Source: Nemophila menziesii (Eukaryota > Streptophyta > Magnoliopsida > Boraginales > Hydrophyllaceae). From it: a stretch of 64,000 nucleotides of DNA. Positions within the stretch are counted from its first letter, which is position 1. Every line of letters starts with the position of its first letter. The notes beneath the pieces are model-generated. The model searched no databases. It saw only the letters and a program-made list of their open reading frames with translations, and was not told where the DNA came from. Shown one piece after another: positions 48,487 through 60,739 of the stretch. The stretch is taken from assembly GCA_029959085.1 (NCBI GenBank), contig JARWIR010000018.1:22071001-22135000 (forward strand), written 5' to 3'. Made by a program: the position numbers and the translations under genes.

Positions 48487-48637
48487 ATGACTTATTGATG
48501 TTTTTTAAAGTTTCTTCCATCCAAAAATCTACTTTTATAGTAGATTGGTTGCACGTGATAAGATTCAAAGGGGCTGTGAAAACTAAGTTGCTTTTTCTCA
48601 TGAACAAGTAAAGAGGATATGCTCTACAGTTTCAGTT

Positions 48638-49250
48638 TCAATATTACATAAGCTACTGTAATAGGTAAATTAGTAACTCTTATATTATATAGATTTTTCT
48701 TTATAGGTAGAAAATTTCAAAGTACCCTCCACATGAAATTTCTAATCTTTGGTACCATCTTTAGTAAGTTGTCCTCAGAGTCTTGAGACTGCTTCAGCTG
48801 CTAAGTGGTGTTTATATTTGCCCCTAATCTGAAAACACGTCAGTATAGCACAAGAGAGAGGCAAAGAAGTAACAAATTCAAATACTAAAATTAGTAAATG
48901 CTTTAATTCTGAACATCAGACTAAACATATAACCACATATATGGACCTATAGTAAGTTTATGCATGAATAATGAACCTATTTTGCAATTAGCTCAAAAAA
49001 TCGGGTTCTTGCTTATTTTAAAGTAAATCGAGTGACTTTGACTAAGCATTACTATGACTTACTAAAGCAGCATATCTTTTCTGATGGAGTTGGATACGTA
49101 CCAATCAAGCATCCATTTAGTGCTTCTTAGACAAATCTCCTACAGTGATTCTTCTATAAAATTGCAGAATAAAAACTCAACATTCTAAATTATGTAAAAA
49201 TCCTAATATGTTTTGAAGAAACTAACACCGGATTGATGGAATTTAATTAC
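48638..49250. repeat. Duplicated spacer, copy B (see 43607-44196)
   Basis: Second copy of the 43.6 kb block. It joins at its right side to F-box-type sequence and at its left to the LINE RNase H remnant, so the duplication breakpoints lie here. Confidence 0.9.
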
Positions 49251-49608
49251 TCCTGAAGTATATAACTGAAACATTACCGAGTCTGAAGATTCGTGCAAAT
49301 ACGATGCTATAGATCCAAAATTTCTCTGCCATAGATATGCAAAAAACAAATAGAAATTAGAAATCTCGGAATATATCAGATTGCTAAGCTATACAACAAC
49401 CCAAAAATATGATCTCAATTTGTTATGGAATAATTTTCTAAAAATTGATTTTGTGCTGGAGTGGGATTTACCAATATTCACTTCAAGCATTACATCACCA
49501 ACTGAAAAACACTTCATTCGATTTCTGCATCCATCTAAACAATATATATAAATCAAAATTTATGAGATGCAAGTGATCAATAAAACTGAGATTATACAAA
49601 AACCTAGG

Positions 49609-49740
49609 CTAGGTTTTGATTCATCAACTGGTAGCTATATGATGAATAATTTATGCATGATTAAAGGAAGAGATGTTACTATTGGTATAGTTATCGATCC
49701 CTTGATGTTACTTTATTGTTTGTGTGCTATACTGGATTGA
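49609..49740 (+). pseudogene. F-box/FBA scrap
   Basis: The frame LGFDSSTGSYMMNNLCMIKG and then DVTIGIVIDPL matches the middle of the FBA domain of copies 1-5 (ILGFDSSTGNYKMISFC...). It stops soon after. No F-box lies upstream. The promoter block of F-box copy 5 follows at about 49960. Confidence 0.75.
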
Positions 49741-50268
49741 AGAAATAAGAAAGCATGATCCTTAAGCTCCTCAAAGTTTTAACTTTCAATCTGTTTCAAG
49801 AGGAGTTGGATTTTTATGACTTCAGTTCATTCTTGTAGAAGCGGTCACTTGCTTAACACTACTATTGCATCTAATAAAACTTCTGAAACTAATAGCTACG
49901 AATCGATTAAAGCTAACAAATTGTATTTAAATGGAAATTTAAATGGAACAGAGACCCTAACCGCCATGGCCATGGCAACTGGTACTGGTAGCTACTTTCT
50001 CTCTCTAAAAGGTTAGAGTGAGAAGATTTAGAGGACATCGGTATGACGGTCGGTGGTGGTGTGACGGTAGTTTGAACGGTGGTGGTGACTGGTGTGGCAG
50101 GACTTGATGGTTATTATTTTTAAAAATTATTCATGATTTGAAAATAGGTGAAAGAATGAAAAGAGTAAACGTAAACGTTGGATAAAATTAAAGAGGAAAA
50201 AACGACAATTCAGACGTAATTTTTAAAATTAATTATATGGGGGTAAAAGTGTCTTTTACATTAGTTGA

Positions 50269-50340
50269 GGATTCATTCACAAAAGATGACCGACCCGACT
50301 GAGAGACCCATATCGGTTTCTCTATAAATATGTCTTAAAT
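50269..50340 (+). promoter_or_regulatory. F-box gene 5 core promoter
   Basis: TATAAATA at 50333-50340, 53 bp before the first-exon ATG. The shared GAGGATTCATTCACAAAAGA block and GACCGACCCGACTGAGAG precede it. Confidence 0.65.
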
Positions 50341-50392
50341 TTTAAGGTTGTCAGACAATTAGGTTAGCAGCAAAATTCGTGGTTCCTGGAGA

Positions 50393-51918
50393 ATGGAGTT
50401 GCGTAAAAGAAAAAGGAGTTGTGGATCGATTCTGGTAATTAATTAGATGTTTATCTTAAAATATAATTTATTTGTTTTATATTAGTATCAATCATCTAGG
50501 TTTATTATTAACTTAGTTTAGAATTGTCAATATCTCAAGATGCAATTTTTAGCACTTAATTTTATTTGCTCATATGTGAGTATAGTTTCGTTTTTTATAT
50601 TAGAGTTGTATTTTGTTTCAGAATACATATCCAGAACCAAAATTTATAAGCTTGAAATTAGTTTAGGGGTATGTTTAGATTTACGAAGAATTTCACAACA
50701 AAGGAAAAATATAGCAGTGCACTATTGATTTGCCTCTGATTTGTAAATAATTTGACGAGTAAACTAAAGGAAGTTACTTTGTTTTTTTTTTTTAAAAACT
50801 AAAAAAGAATTTTGTTTTATAGTTAGATGAGTCCCTAATTATGATGATATTGTTTGTTTTTTTTTTAACAGAGGCCAAATGGAAGATCTTTAATGACGAT
50901 GCCTGATGAAGTAATTGTTAAAATTTTGAGCATGTTAGAAGTAAAAAGTGTATTAAGATGCAGATGTGTTTGCAAATCATGGAATATTATTACTCAGGAA
51001 AATTTCTTCATTGAAAAGCATGAAAAGAATAAATGCTCTCAAGTTGTTATCCAATATTATGGGCAAGAACATATATCAAATGGTCAAGAATTTAGTTTCA
51101 TATATTGCTGTAATGGCTTAGTGCTGGAGCGTAGTAGTCATCAGTTTCGCATAAGAAACCCGGTCACTAAACAAGTGCTTCAATTGGATGAGGACAAATC
51201 AGTAGTTTCCACCAGGTATAAAGCCATTCTGGGTTTTGATTCATCAACTGGTAATTATAAGATGATTAGTTTTTGCATGAATAGAGGAATAAATGGTAAG
51301 TATTTTAGTGTTATTATGGCAACTATTGGAAGTGAAGATCATCAATCCCTTGATATTACTTTAAACACTGAGCATCTAAATGATCTAGTTGTCAAATGCC
51401 ACAATGATGTTTGTTATGCTTTGAGTATTTGCTGTTTGGATTTGGAGAAATCAGATTTAATAAGATTTACCATGGATGGGAAGAGCTCCATGAACATCGC
51501 GCTCCCTCAGGATTTTCGAAGGGAATTTGTTCCAGGAAATATTTCTGGAATTCGTTTTTTTCGTGCGTTACAGATGTTTATTGTAAATGATGACAAACTT
51601 GCAATTGGGTTTGTATTCAGACAAGAGTTCCATGTTTGGGTGTTAAAGGATTACAATAAACATATTTGGTCTCACAAAATCATTATTCCTATGGATTTTC
51701 TCAAGGATTTTCCTGAATTGTCTTGGTTTAAAATTCATACCTCACCAAATATGGATCGACTGCGTGGATTTATCTATAGAGATTTTCTGGAATATGATGT
51801 TCACTCCAAAACGTATAAATATTTATTACCCAAGAGAATTTTAGGCAAACTTGGATGGTATCATCTAATCCCTTGTCTCAGATACCTCAAAGGAATGTGT
51901 TTCGAAGGCCACAACTGA
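50393..51918 (+). CDS. F-box protein with FBA domain, copy 5
   Basis: SCF-type F-box receptor. Exon 1 at 50393-50434 encodes MELRKRKRSCGSIL. Exon 2 starts at 50872 after a T-rich AACAG acceptor and ends at 51918; the total is 362 residues, uninterrupted. The F-box is MPDEVIVKILSMLEVKSVLRC. The FBA part shows FRIRNPVTKQVLQL, ILGFDSSTGNYKM and FHVWVLKDYNKHIWSHK. It is the duplicate of copy 3; promoter, first exon, intron and 3' flank all match. The C-terminal 200 residues are also very close to the truncated copy 4, which may derive from this one. Confidence 0.87.
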
Positions 51919-52400
51919 TTATTGCCAGTGGTTGACTTAAAGCCAACAAAAAGTGGCTTAAGCCCACCTAAAAACAAAACTATACATATAACTTTATTTA
52001 TTATAACAATAAATTCATCTAAAATTAAAATATAAATTTTTTCTTCTTCGATCTTAACCCCCCTTATTTAATATCACATCCTAAGTCCGTCATTGATTTA
52101 TTGCCTTTTTTTCAATCTTTTATTTATTTATCATTAATTATATTTAAAAAAAACCATAAGACTCTAGACTCTATTTTCTATTTATCTGATTTTATTTGTG
52201 CACCATACTCCTCTGTTAAATATCTTAAATAGGTACCGTCTCTTATTACTTAATAATATCTATCCACTAATTTTTGTATTTAGCTTTCAAATCACTAGTA
52301 AAAAATTAGCTTCTACTGGCTTTGCTACTAAATCAACCTAAACTTGTTAGAATCAGGGCAAGTCTTCTACCACCTCCAACTTATTCTTCTAAAGAAACTG
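51919..52400. repeat. 3' flank of F-box copy 5, duplicated at 23892-24370
   Basis: Aligns with the downstream flank of copy 3 up to about 'cttctaccacctccaac'. It marks the end of the duplicated block. Confidence 0.75.
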
Positions 52401-53824
52401 TCCCCTAGCTAAATCCTTTCAACTGTTTAATACGACATAGCTAAATCCTTTTAACACAACTGCTTTGAGCTTCCAAGGCCGTTCGTTTTCTCTTATAAGA
52501 ATGTGGATAAAGATCTTGATGCAACTCAATTGTGTTAAATTCGGGGATGAACCCTCTATGTATCAGATTTAAATGTAAAAACAATTTTGGCTGTCAAGTT
52601 AGACCATCACCAACCCCTTGTGTGTGCAACAACCGTTTGTATATATTATTAAAAATAATATTATTAATTTACCACTTACAACAAGTATAAAATAACATAA
52701 TATAAGTATAATACAAATGAAAATATTTGTAATATTGTTAATCAAACATTGCTTTAGAAACAATTTCAAGGATATTATACTATATTATCACTGGTCACCT
52801 TGAACTTAGATGTGTGCACTTACAAAAGCGAATTAGAATCTACCTCTTAGCTTTCATTTGTAGTGGTGTTGTGTCATATGAGAGTAGAAGGTTCGGTATA
52901 TATAGGGGTGGAAATCGGATTCAAAATTTCTGTTTTTCGACTATTTCGATCCAAAAAATTTCGGTTTCGAAATAGATTTTTAAGGTTCCGAAATTCCGAT
53001 TTTTCCGAAAAAATAGGATCGGAATTGGAATTACATATAAATTTCCGAAATTTTTGGATTTTCTGATTCGGTTTTATTTTCGAATTATAATTTTGATTTT
53101 ATATTTTAGATATTAAATATTAAGAAAAAGAAATATTATACAACCGAAAACGTTGAAAAAAAAACAGAAAAAAAGAAAGAAAAAAAAAGTAAACGTTGAA
53201 ACACAATGAAAGATTTTTTTTGATGTTCGAAAAAAAAGACAATGAAACATGATAAAACCTAAAACCAATCTCGTATTGGAACAAAAACAAAAAGAAATCT
53301 CTTCACACTCGGGTCTCACTTTCCGTTGACAAAAATATAAAAGTGTCCCTTTCCTAGCTTCACGCCAAGCCGCTCTCCTGCACAAGAGAACGCACCGCAG
53401 CCATTCATGGACCATTCTCCACCATCGTCAACCTGGCTAGAGTACGCCATCGACAAAAATTTCAAAATTCCAAACCAAAAGTTTCGCAATTTCCGAACCA
53501 AAAATTCAACAAACTTATAAATTAACATGAAGACCCATGAATTTTAGAATTGGGAAACGTCAACAAACTTATAAATTAACATGTACACATTCAATTTCCA
53601 TTCGAATTCTGAAAATGTATGAATACATAAAATGGTGTGATATAGGTCAATTTCATGATATTATAACCATTATCGATCATTTATCCCACATATTATGACT
53701 AAAAAATTTGTTTACAGAGTTCAATACTAAACATTGGCGAAGTTCGATCTCTATTAGTATATATATCTTAAAGTAAGTTTCACAACATGTAATATTGCAT
53801 AAGAATGTAAGGTATACTATTCAT
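52401..53824. other. Intergenic with a TTCCGAAA-rich repeat
   Basis: At 52905-53110 repeated 'ttccgaaattcc' words follow GGGGTGGAAATCGG, and at 53455-53510 the inverted counterpart 'aatttccgaaccaaaa' occurs. This resembles the ends of a plant hAT-type element without coding sequence. No gene is supported. Confidence 0.4.
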
Positions 53825-54100
53825 TTATTGTAACAACCAACTACTATTATTGACTGATCCAGTAGCTCGGTAATTAAAGAGAAGCAATTCTTGATGAGGA
53901 AGATCAGCAAACATCTCAGATCTTGGCATCTTCACATATGTTCCATCAAGATCTTCCGGCGTGTTGCAAAGTTTGTACGAATGAGCAAATGAATCATGAA
54001 GAAGTTGATCCCAAGCAAGCGTTATTTGGCTAACAATCATGGTTATGTATTTCAATGTCATCAATGAAAGATGCATCATTTTAGACAAATCCATAAACAT
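53825..54100 (-). pseudogene. RING-less paralogue of the RING-H2 gene at 59.4 kb
   Basis: The frame of 91 residues matches the gene at 59371-59814 at both ends. Shared parts are the start (KYITMIVSQITLAWDQLLH, SFAHSYKLC, PEDLDG) and the end (TYVKMPR, HQELLLF). The middle, which holds the entire RING finger, is missing cleanly and in frame: EDLDG is joined directly to TYVKMP. It keeps a start, a stop and no frameshift. It cannot be a ubiquitin ligase. It could be a dead copy or a small protein that binds the same partners. Confidence 0.8.
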
Positions 54101-55690
54101 GTTTGTAACGGAAGTTGAAGTCTGGAAAAGAAAGGAAAATAAGAGCTAGTGTGAGAAAATCCTGTAGAAATTCGAACAAGGCTAAAGTAGTTTGCGATTG
54201 AACAACGTTTAGCCTTGATGATTTCTGGAAGGAACAATGGTGGGTTATATACAGTACACGGAACACATGAAGTTAGACGAATTATGAGACAATAGTTAAA
54301 TAATGAGTTACTTTTTTTAGACTTTTTCGACATGCATGCATTATACTCTACTTGTTAATATTAAATTTGTTTATTAAATTATGGGTTACTTTGTAAGACT
54401 TTTTGTAGATAGGAACAAAATAATATTCTACTTGTTCCTATAATTATATATGTAGATGATACTACTGGTTTCCTGACTATTGAACACATGCGTATATATA
54501 TTTTTTCTTTTCATTGAAGACACATGCATAATATTATATACGCATTTCCTTTAACGCACATGCATACTATTGAGGCAGAGTATGGGTAGGATTTACCCAA
54601 ATTTGAAATTAAGGTGAACTCTAAAGATTCTTGAATTTTTGCAAATGTAACTCAAAAGGGTGGATAAAAGACATCTTTAATACCTAGTCAATTCGGGTGA
54701 ACCACATAGTAACTTTGGATCAAACTAAATGGTAAAACTTGGTCAAATATTTTTTAACACATGAAAATATTTTAAAAAATTGACAATAAATCTGTAAAAG
54801 TAAAAAAGATTATCAATAACCAATAGACGCTATATAATTAGATCGCAAATTGTACATACTTATTATTACAAACGAACAAGGTTACAAAATATAGTATCGA
54901 GAGTTCAACAATCAATACGATTAAATTAATTTGTGATTCTGCATAAAGGACTTAAACATTACATAAATTCCTCCAATAGCAATATATAGTTACAAACAAA
55001 ATAATTTCAAAAATAAATTAGCTTCAAAATCATTCAAAAATCTAGGTTTATCAAAGACTTTGGAGTCATCTCGGATGCTTGTTATATTGTTTCAGTGGAC
55101 TAAGAACCTCCCCAACCCTATATTCATTGACACACATATAAGCTAAGCACATGATCTTAAAAAATAAAGTTCATAAAATATTTACAATGTTAAGATCTCT
55201 GAATACTCGATTTATCATTAGGTCGAAAGCAATCATTGCTTTGTTAAATCATCACAGGCCTAGGTAAACCTCATCGACCACAGATTAGGTTGAGATAATA
55301 TCCCGGGAAATATCCAACTATACTTTATACATAACTCCAAAAGAATAGTCAAGTCAATATGTCAAAACTAATGTTGGCTTCAAATTGGTTTAAGAAAATA
55401 TTCATTGAATCCAACTAAAATTTAAACATTAGAATAATCAATTCAATAATTCTAAAAGTAATGAACCTTAAGTCAATAATGCCAAAAGTAATAAACCACA
55501 GTTCTTTTTATTGGTTTCTCTCACACAATACTTAGTGAGCGTTGAATAGCTTAAATCGAAAAAATGCCCAAACTGAGTATAAAATTGGCAAGATAAAATG
55601 ATAAGATTAACAATTCCCAAAACAACCAACTGTCCAAACCCACTAATATAAGGAATGAATTCATGAAGAAGTGTTACTTGTTTTTTAATA
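54101..55690. other. Intergenic, no gene seen
   Basis: AT-rich without a supported frame. A piece of the direct repeat family of 55.7-56.1 kb occurs at about 55250-55315. Confidence 0.5.
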
Positions 55691-55691
55691 T

Positions 55692-56125
55692 CATAACAGG
55701 CCTCGGTTGTACCACATTGGACTCAGATTACTTTTAGAAATCACCATAGGACGCGGTAATACCTCATTTGCCTTAGATGGGGTTGGAATAAAACCATGGA
55801 ATCCCGGTGAACCAACTCAACATTATAAGGGTGTTTCAAACAAGGCAGTAACTTCAAATGGCTACCAATACTTTGTTTCAATATTTTTCAAATATATTTG
55901 GCAAAGAATGTTAAATGTTTTTTAAAATCTTCACAAGATTCGGTAACACTTCATTGGCCTCAGATTATACTTTTTATTTTAAAAATTATCACATGTATCG
56001 GTAATACTTCATTGGAATCAGACTGGGTTGTAATATAACTCTAGAAACCTGGTAAACCAACTCAAAATTATAAGGGTGTTTGGAACAAGGCGACAACTTC
56101 AAATGTCTACAAATACCCTGATTTA
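55692..56125. repeat. Direct repeat pair ('ggtaatacctcattgg' family)
   Basis: The segments at about 55740-55880 and 55995-56115 share 'cggtaatac', 'ggttg(g/t)aata', 'ggtgaaccaactcaa' and 'attataagggtgttt'. Partial further copies are at 55930-55960 and 55250-55315. Non-coding tandem or dispersed repeat of unknown origin. Confidence 0.7.
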
Positions 56126-56889
56126 TAACATACAACATCAAGGATTTGCTTACCGGGATTTCACAGAAATTCGCATTGTAATACATCAAACTGAGGCGAT
56201 AAAAGGGTGATACGATTTAGGGTGATATCCAGCATTACTCAAAGGAAAATTCTTTCATCCAATATTGGATGATCCTACACCAATTATCTTCATACACATA
56301 CCCCATGTTTTAAACTTACAAAAGTAACTTATTTATTAATCTAATGACATGTGTTTTGTTATAATAATCCATGGCTGCTATATAAATATTGGACCATCCA
56401 ATATTGGATGGAAGTCTTACCCTTACTCAAAACATAAAATTCGCACACCTAAAATTCACTCTCAAATTCTTTCGGAACTAGAATTAATTTATCTCAAAAA
56501 AAAAAAAAATCGGGGCTTCTATCCCAAACCTTTTACAATCTTTTATTTTTTGGAAATTCATCCTTGATCTAACCTTAAAAGAAAAATGAAAAAAAAAATT
56601 CTAAAGAGAAAGTTTAGATAATACTCCTGAAAAAAATAAAAAAAATAATACTCACCCTAATACGATATTGATTAACTATATAGCTAACTTCTCATTGGAG
56701 TGGAGTGGAGTGAGGTTTGTTTTCACCAGCTTATTTGCTTCGGCGTGGTAAATAAACTGCTAGAAGATACTAGGATCATATACCTTATTCATTAGATAAA
56801 TATTTCAAGAAAATGATGATTAAGGAGTATATACATATCTAAACTTTTGTGTTTGTCACATTTACGTATTCCTCAAAAAATGTACATAT

Positions 56890-59292
56890 TTTGACGATCT
56901 AATCTTGTTTGGGGAAGCTTCCTTGTTACAGGTACAGGTTATGCAAGAAGCGCTAAACCTTTTCTGTAAAGAATCCGGACAGAGTGTTAGTGCTGAAAAA
57001 TCTCTTATTTATTTCTCGAAGAATGTCCCTGGGGTGTTAAAAAAAGATTTAGCTGAATCAAGTGGGTTTTGTCTTAGTTCGTCATTTGGTACTTACTTAG
57101 GGATTCCTATTCACTCGGGTAGGCTACCGAAAGGATTCTACAAAGGTATTATGGGAAAGATGAGAGGGAAGCTTGCATCGTGGAAAGCAAGGACTTTATC
57201 TTTAGCCGGTCGCATTACGCTAGCTCAATCCGTGCTAAACGCGATTCCGGTTTATCAGATGCAAGTTTTGAAGCTTCCGAAGTATGTATGCAATGAAATT
57301 GATAGAATAACTAGGGACTTCATTTGGGGTTCCTCTCCGTGTGAGATAAAGATGCATTGGGTGGCGTGGGGGCAATTATGTAAGCCTAAAAAGGAAGGTG
57401 GGCTCGGATTTAGAAGTGCGGAACAATACAATCTCGCGCTCTTAGCAAAGTTAGGTTGGAGGATTTTACAACGTGATCGGGAAGTTGCGTGGGTGGATAT
57501 CCTTACAAACAAATACTTTAGTGGTGGATTGTTAAATCGCCATCAAAAGCCGTATGATTCAGGGGTTTGTAAGGCCATATTAGCGGGGACAAAAGTACTT
57601 CGTGAAGGAGTAATAGAGCAAGGAACCAACTCAGGGGAGAGTGTGACTTGGCGATTCGAGAACTCGGGTTTATTTACGGTCAAATCAGCGGTGTTAAGCA
57701 TGGGAACTGTTGGGGTTGACCAATCGTTTTCGTGGGAGCTTATTTGGAAGCTAAAGTGTTCCCAAAAGACCCGTATATTCCTGTGGCGTGTCGCGTTAAA
57801 TAGGCTACCAACGGCGGATAATCTCTATAAAAGAAATATCGTTGATTCCAAGGAGTGCGGATTGTGTGGAGCAGCTAAGGAGGATCTCTTCCATGCCATG
57901 GTAACATGTAAATTTGCGTTTATTTTTTGGAAATCGTGTGGTCTTGTTTCAGGTGAACCTCAAAGACTCGCCCCTGGAGTGTTCATAGCAGCTAGAGGGG
58001 AGATGGGAATAGGAGCTGAAGAGTTGGGACTGGAAAGGACATGGTCTAATGGACGGGACAGGGACCTGCTGCTGCAAATTAATGAAAGATGGCGGCTGGA
58101 GAGAGCTCGAGTGGAACCTGCAATTCGGCGGAGCTGGGACTGGAGAGCTGCTGCGGGAGGAGATGATCATGGACCTGCTGCGCTTGGGCGAACTGGTTCA
58201 AGAGCTGATGCGGTGGAGCGAGACGGACCTGCTGCAACTAATGTTCGAGGACCTGCAGCTGCAATTAACCAAGAACCGGATGAAGAAAATGCTGCAGCTT
58301 TTTTTTCTGCAGAAAATACAGCTGATGCGCAGGTTTCAAGAGCTGTTGTACAACCGGCAGTGATGACTGATTCTTCGCGTAGCTTAATAAATATAGGACA
58401 GTGTCTTGAAGGCCACCTCAGTTCCAAAGTCGTAATTGCTGGGATTGAATGGCCGTTATTATTTGCGGCTGGTATTACAGTAATATGGAATAAACGCAAC
58501 CAAGTTATTTACTCAGAAGAGATTCCGTTGCCACATGATTGTGGGATTAGAAAGGAAGTTTTTTCGTTAGCTAGCTCGTTTGTCCTTGCTTGGGGTAAGA
58601 GATATGATGATGGCATTATAAAATTAGCAGATAGTATCATGGTTCATTGGGCGAAGCCTAGCGAAGGCATGAAACTAAACATAGATGGGTGCTTTATGGA
58701 ATTAAAAGGAATAGCGGGCATTGGAGGGATATTACGAGACTCTAATGGTACGTGTATTGCTGGATTCACGGGCTCATGTTTATTTGATTCACCGTTTGTT
58801 TCGGAAATGTTAGCATTGCATTATGGTTTAAAATGGGCAATCAAAAGAGGCCTAAGTGAGTTGTGCATTGAAACGGACTCGGAGGAACTCCACGCGCTAG
58901 TGAAGGGCGGTGGGAGTTCATCAACAGGTTATTTGGACTCGAAGGAGTTCCACGCGCTAGTGAAGGGCGGTGGGAACTCAAGAAGTCAAGTCGTTTCATT
59001 TGCAAAAGAATGTTGGACAATTTTACGTGATTATCCAAAGTTTGTCTTAACGCATATCTATCGTGAAGCAAACTTCTGTGCTGATAAACTTGCAAAGGAA
59101 GGTGCTACTATAAGGAACCACCCGATGGATTTTGAGGACCCCCCAGATTATTTATGGACTTTCATTACGAAAGATAGATGTGAACGAGCAACTTCTAGAG
59201 TTGTTCTAGATTCTTAATAAGAACCTAGTTTTCTTTCATGTAATTTCCTTTCTTAACGGCTTTTAAGCCTCTCATGTATGCAAAAAAAAAAA
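56890..59292 (+). mobile_element. 5'-truncated LINE with target-site duplication
   Basis: A-run plus TGTACATAT occurs at 56875-56889 and again at 59286-59301, directly before and after the element, so this is a target duplication. The element starts inside the reverse transcriptase at its active-site DD and ends CTCATGTATGC plus an A tail. The 5' part (ORF1, endonuclease and most of RT) was never integrated, the usual result of aborted reverse transcription. Confidence 0.9.
56893..59217 (+). pseudogene. LINE ORF2 C-terminal part (RT end, zinc finger, RNase H)
   Basis: The 770-codon frame has no stop. It begins DDLILFGEAS (second half of the RT active site, here placed after host-derived Y-F). 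It continues with the RT thumb (YLGIPIHSGRLPKGFY, WKARTLSLAGRITLAQSVL), then the zf-RVT domain (FLWRVALNRLPTADNL, CGLCG, FHAMVTC), and then RNase H with LNIDG, SEMLAL, ETDSEE and CADKLA. Between zf-RVT and RNase H is an unusual Arg/Ala/Glu-rich stretch (about 57955-58370) that looks inserted. A tandem 57-bp duplication repeats HALVKGGG in the RNase H domain. It lacks the RT palm and cannot act alone. Confidence 0.88.
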
Positions 59293-59370
59293 TGTACATA
59301 TGTAATAGCTAGAATCAATTCTTATATGATTTCCAACCAAAATAAACAAATTCTTATATGATTTTATCTA

Positions 59371-59814
59371 TCACAAGAACCACATAGTATCATCTTCGAT
59401 TGGTCTAGAATCACAGTAACTAAAGACAATCAATTCTTGATGAAGAAGCTCATGTCTTGGCATCTTCACATACGTTCGACAGAGTGGACATGTCATATGT
59501 CCGTGTTCAAGCCACCTATCTAAGCATCCTTTGTGGAAAAGATGATCACACACCAATTCACTCACTTCATCTCCTTGTTCTATCTCGCATAAACAAACAG
59601 CACATTCTACTAAATCGAGTGACCCTTCATCACATTCGAATCGTCTTACTCGTTCTCCATTAAGATCTTCTGGAATGCTACAGAGTTTATATGAATGAGC
59701 AAAAGAACGGTGAAGAAGTTTATCCCAAGCCAGTGTTATCTGTGTAGCAATCATAGTTATGTATTTCGATATCATCAATAAAAGATGCAACATCTTCCAC
59801 ATATTACTAAACAT
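59371..59814 (-). CDS. RING-H2 zinc finger protein, probable E3 ubiquitin ligase
   Basis: Encodes 147 residues in one exon. RING-H2 proteins of this size recruit ubiquitin-charged E2 enzymes. The N-terminal 30 residues are mainly hydrophobic (MLHLLLMISKYITMIATQIT) and may anchor it to membrane. The RING is at about 70-115: ECAVC, then CDHLFHKGCLDRW, then CPLC, giving the C3H2C3 order with all eight ligands. The C-terminus is short. It resembles the small RHA/ATL-type plant genes. A paralogue at 53825-54100 has lost exactly the RING region. The start is the first ATG of the frame. Confidence 0.88.
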   Translation of the reverse strand: MFSNMWKMLHLLLMISKYITMIATQITLAWDKLLHRSFAHSYKLCSIPEDLNGERVRRFECDEGSLDLVECAVCLCEIEQGDEVSELVCDHLFHKGCLDRWLEHGHMTCPLCRTYVKMPRHELLHQELIVFSYCDSRPIEDDTMWFL

Positions 59815-59819
59815 TTTTG

Positions 59820-60430
59820 TATTGGAAGTAAGCTATACTAAATTATACAAAAAAAAAAGTAACGTCTAAAATTGAGAACAATGCTGAAGCGGCTTGCAAT
59901 TTGGCATGCACAATGTTCAACCTGGTGGCTCTTTAATGGATCAATGGGTAGGTTATATTACATAAACTATATGGAGCACATGGAAGTAGGCAATAATAAG
60001 TTGCTCTTTGAAGACTACTTTAAGATGTATATTATAGAAAACTAATTTGTTTGTATTCGCTGGCTCTACGCATACTTTTAGCATGATGTAACATCTTGTA
60101 CTTAGGGTTTTATGTAGATGGATTTTATATTTTTATCACTTACTAAACAAACAGAGCTAGTCTAAAATTTTCATTACTCAGATCACAACAAATCAATATC
60201 TACATTAATTAATATACTTACATCACATGCATGTATTATAATACTATCTCCTTCTTCTTTGACACATGCATATATCATGTTATTATTGTTTTTGATGATT
60301 CAGTTCTACTTTTTGTTTGTAATGTTCCTCATATGAAGCTTCGTTATTGCCCAATAGCACACAACTTGTTAAAACTGAAAAAGGAAAATAAGAGGTAGTG
60401 TACTCAAAGAAAATAAGAAATAGTGTTAGG
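59820..60430. other. Intergenic upstream of the RING-H2 gene
   Basis: No gene seen. Presumably contains the minus-strand promoter of the RING-H2 gene; no convincing TATA box was picked out. Confidence 0.4.
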
Positions 60431-60451
60431 CTAAAATATATATTCCTATTT

Positions 60452-60576
60452 AACCAGATGGGATTAGCTCACTGGCCAGGGCCTTGGTCTACCAATCTAG
60501 TGGTGCAGGTTCGAACCGAGTCAATGACTCCGAGTCCAAAGTGGCTCTCCTATGTAACAAAAAAAAAAATATATAT
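60452..60576 (+). mobile_element. Full-length tRNA-derived SINE with 16-bp target duplication
   Basis: The head GGGATTAGCTCACTGG is an RNA polymerase III A box and GGTTCGAACC is a B box, about 50 bp apart as in tRNA genes. The tail ends TATGTAAC followed by an A run. ATATATATTCCTATTT flanks it at 60436-60451 and 60577-60592. A truncated copy in reverse is at 10797-10870. Short and apparently intact, so it may be transcribed by Pol III. Confidence 0.92.
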
Positions 60577-60739
60577 ATATATATTCCTATTTGAAATGTA
60601 GTATATACCAAGATACGTTTTTCTTTTTTTGGTTTGGTACTTGGACGGTGCGAGTCATATACTATGAGCACGTCACAATTAATTTTATATATAAAAATAA
60701 TAAAATTTTGACCAATTAAACTAATTTAATTAGTTTTTT

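Noticed and set aside
58167..58499. 110-codon minus-strand frame
   Set aside because: Antisense shadow of the Arg/Ala-rich segment in the LINE ORF.
60461..60525. tRNA gene
   Set aside because: A and B boxes are present, but the cloverleaf is not restored, an A tail follows, and a 16-bp target duplication flanks it. It is a SINE.
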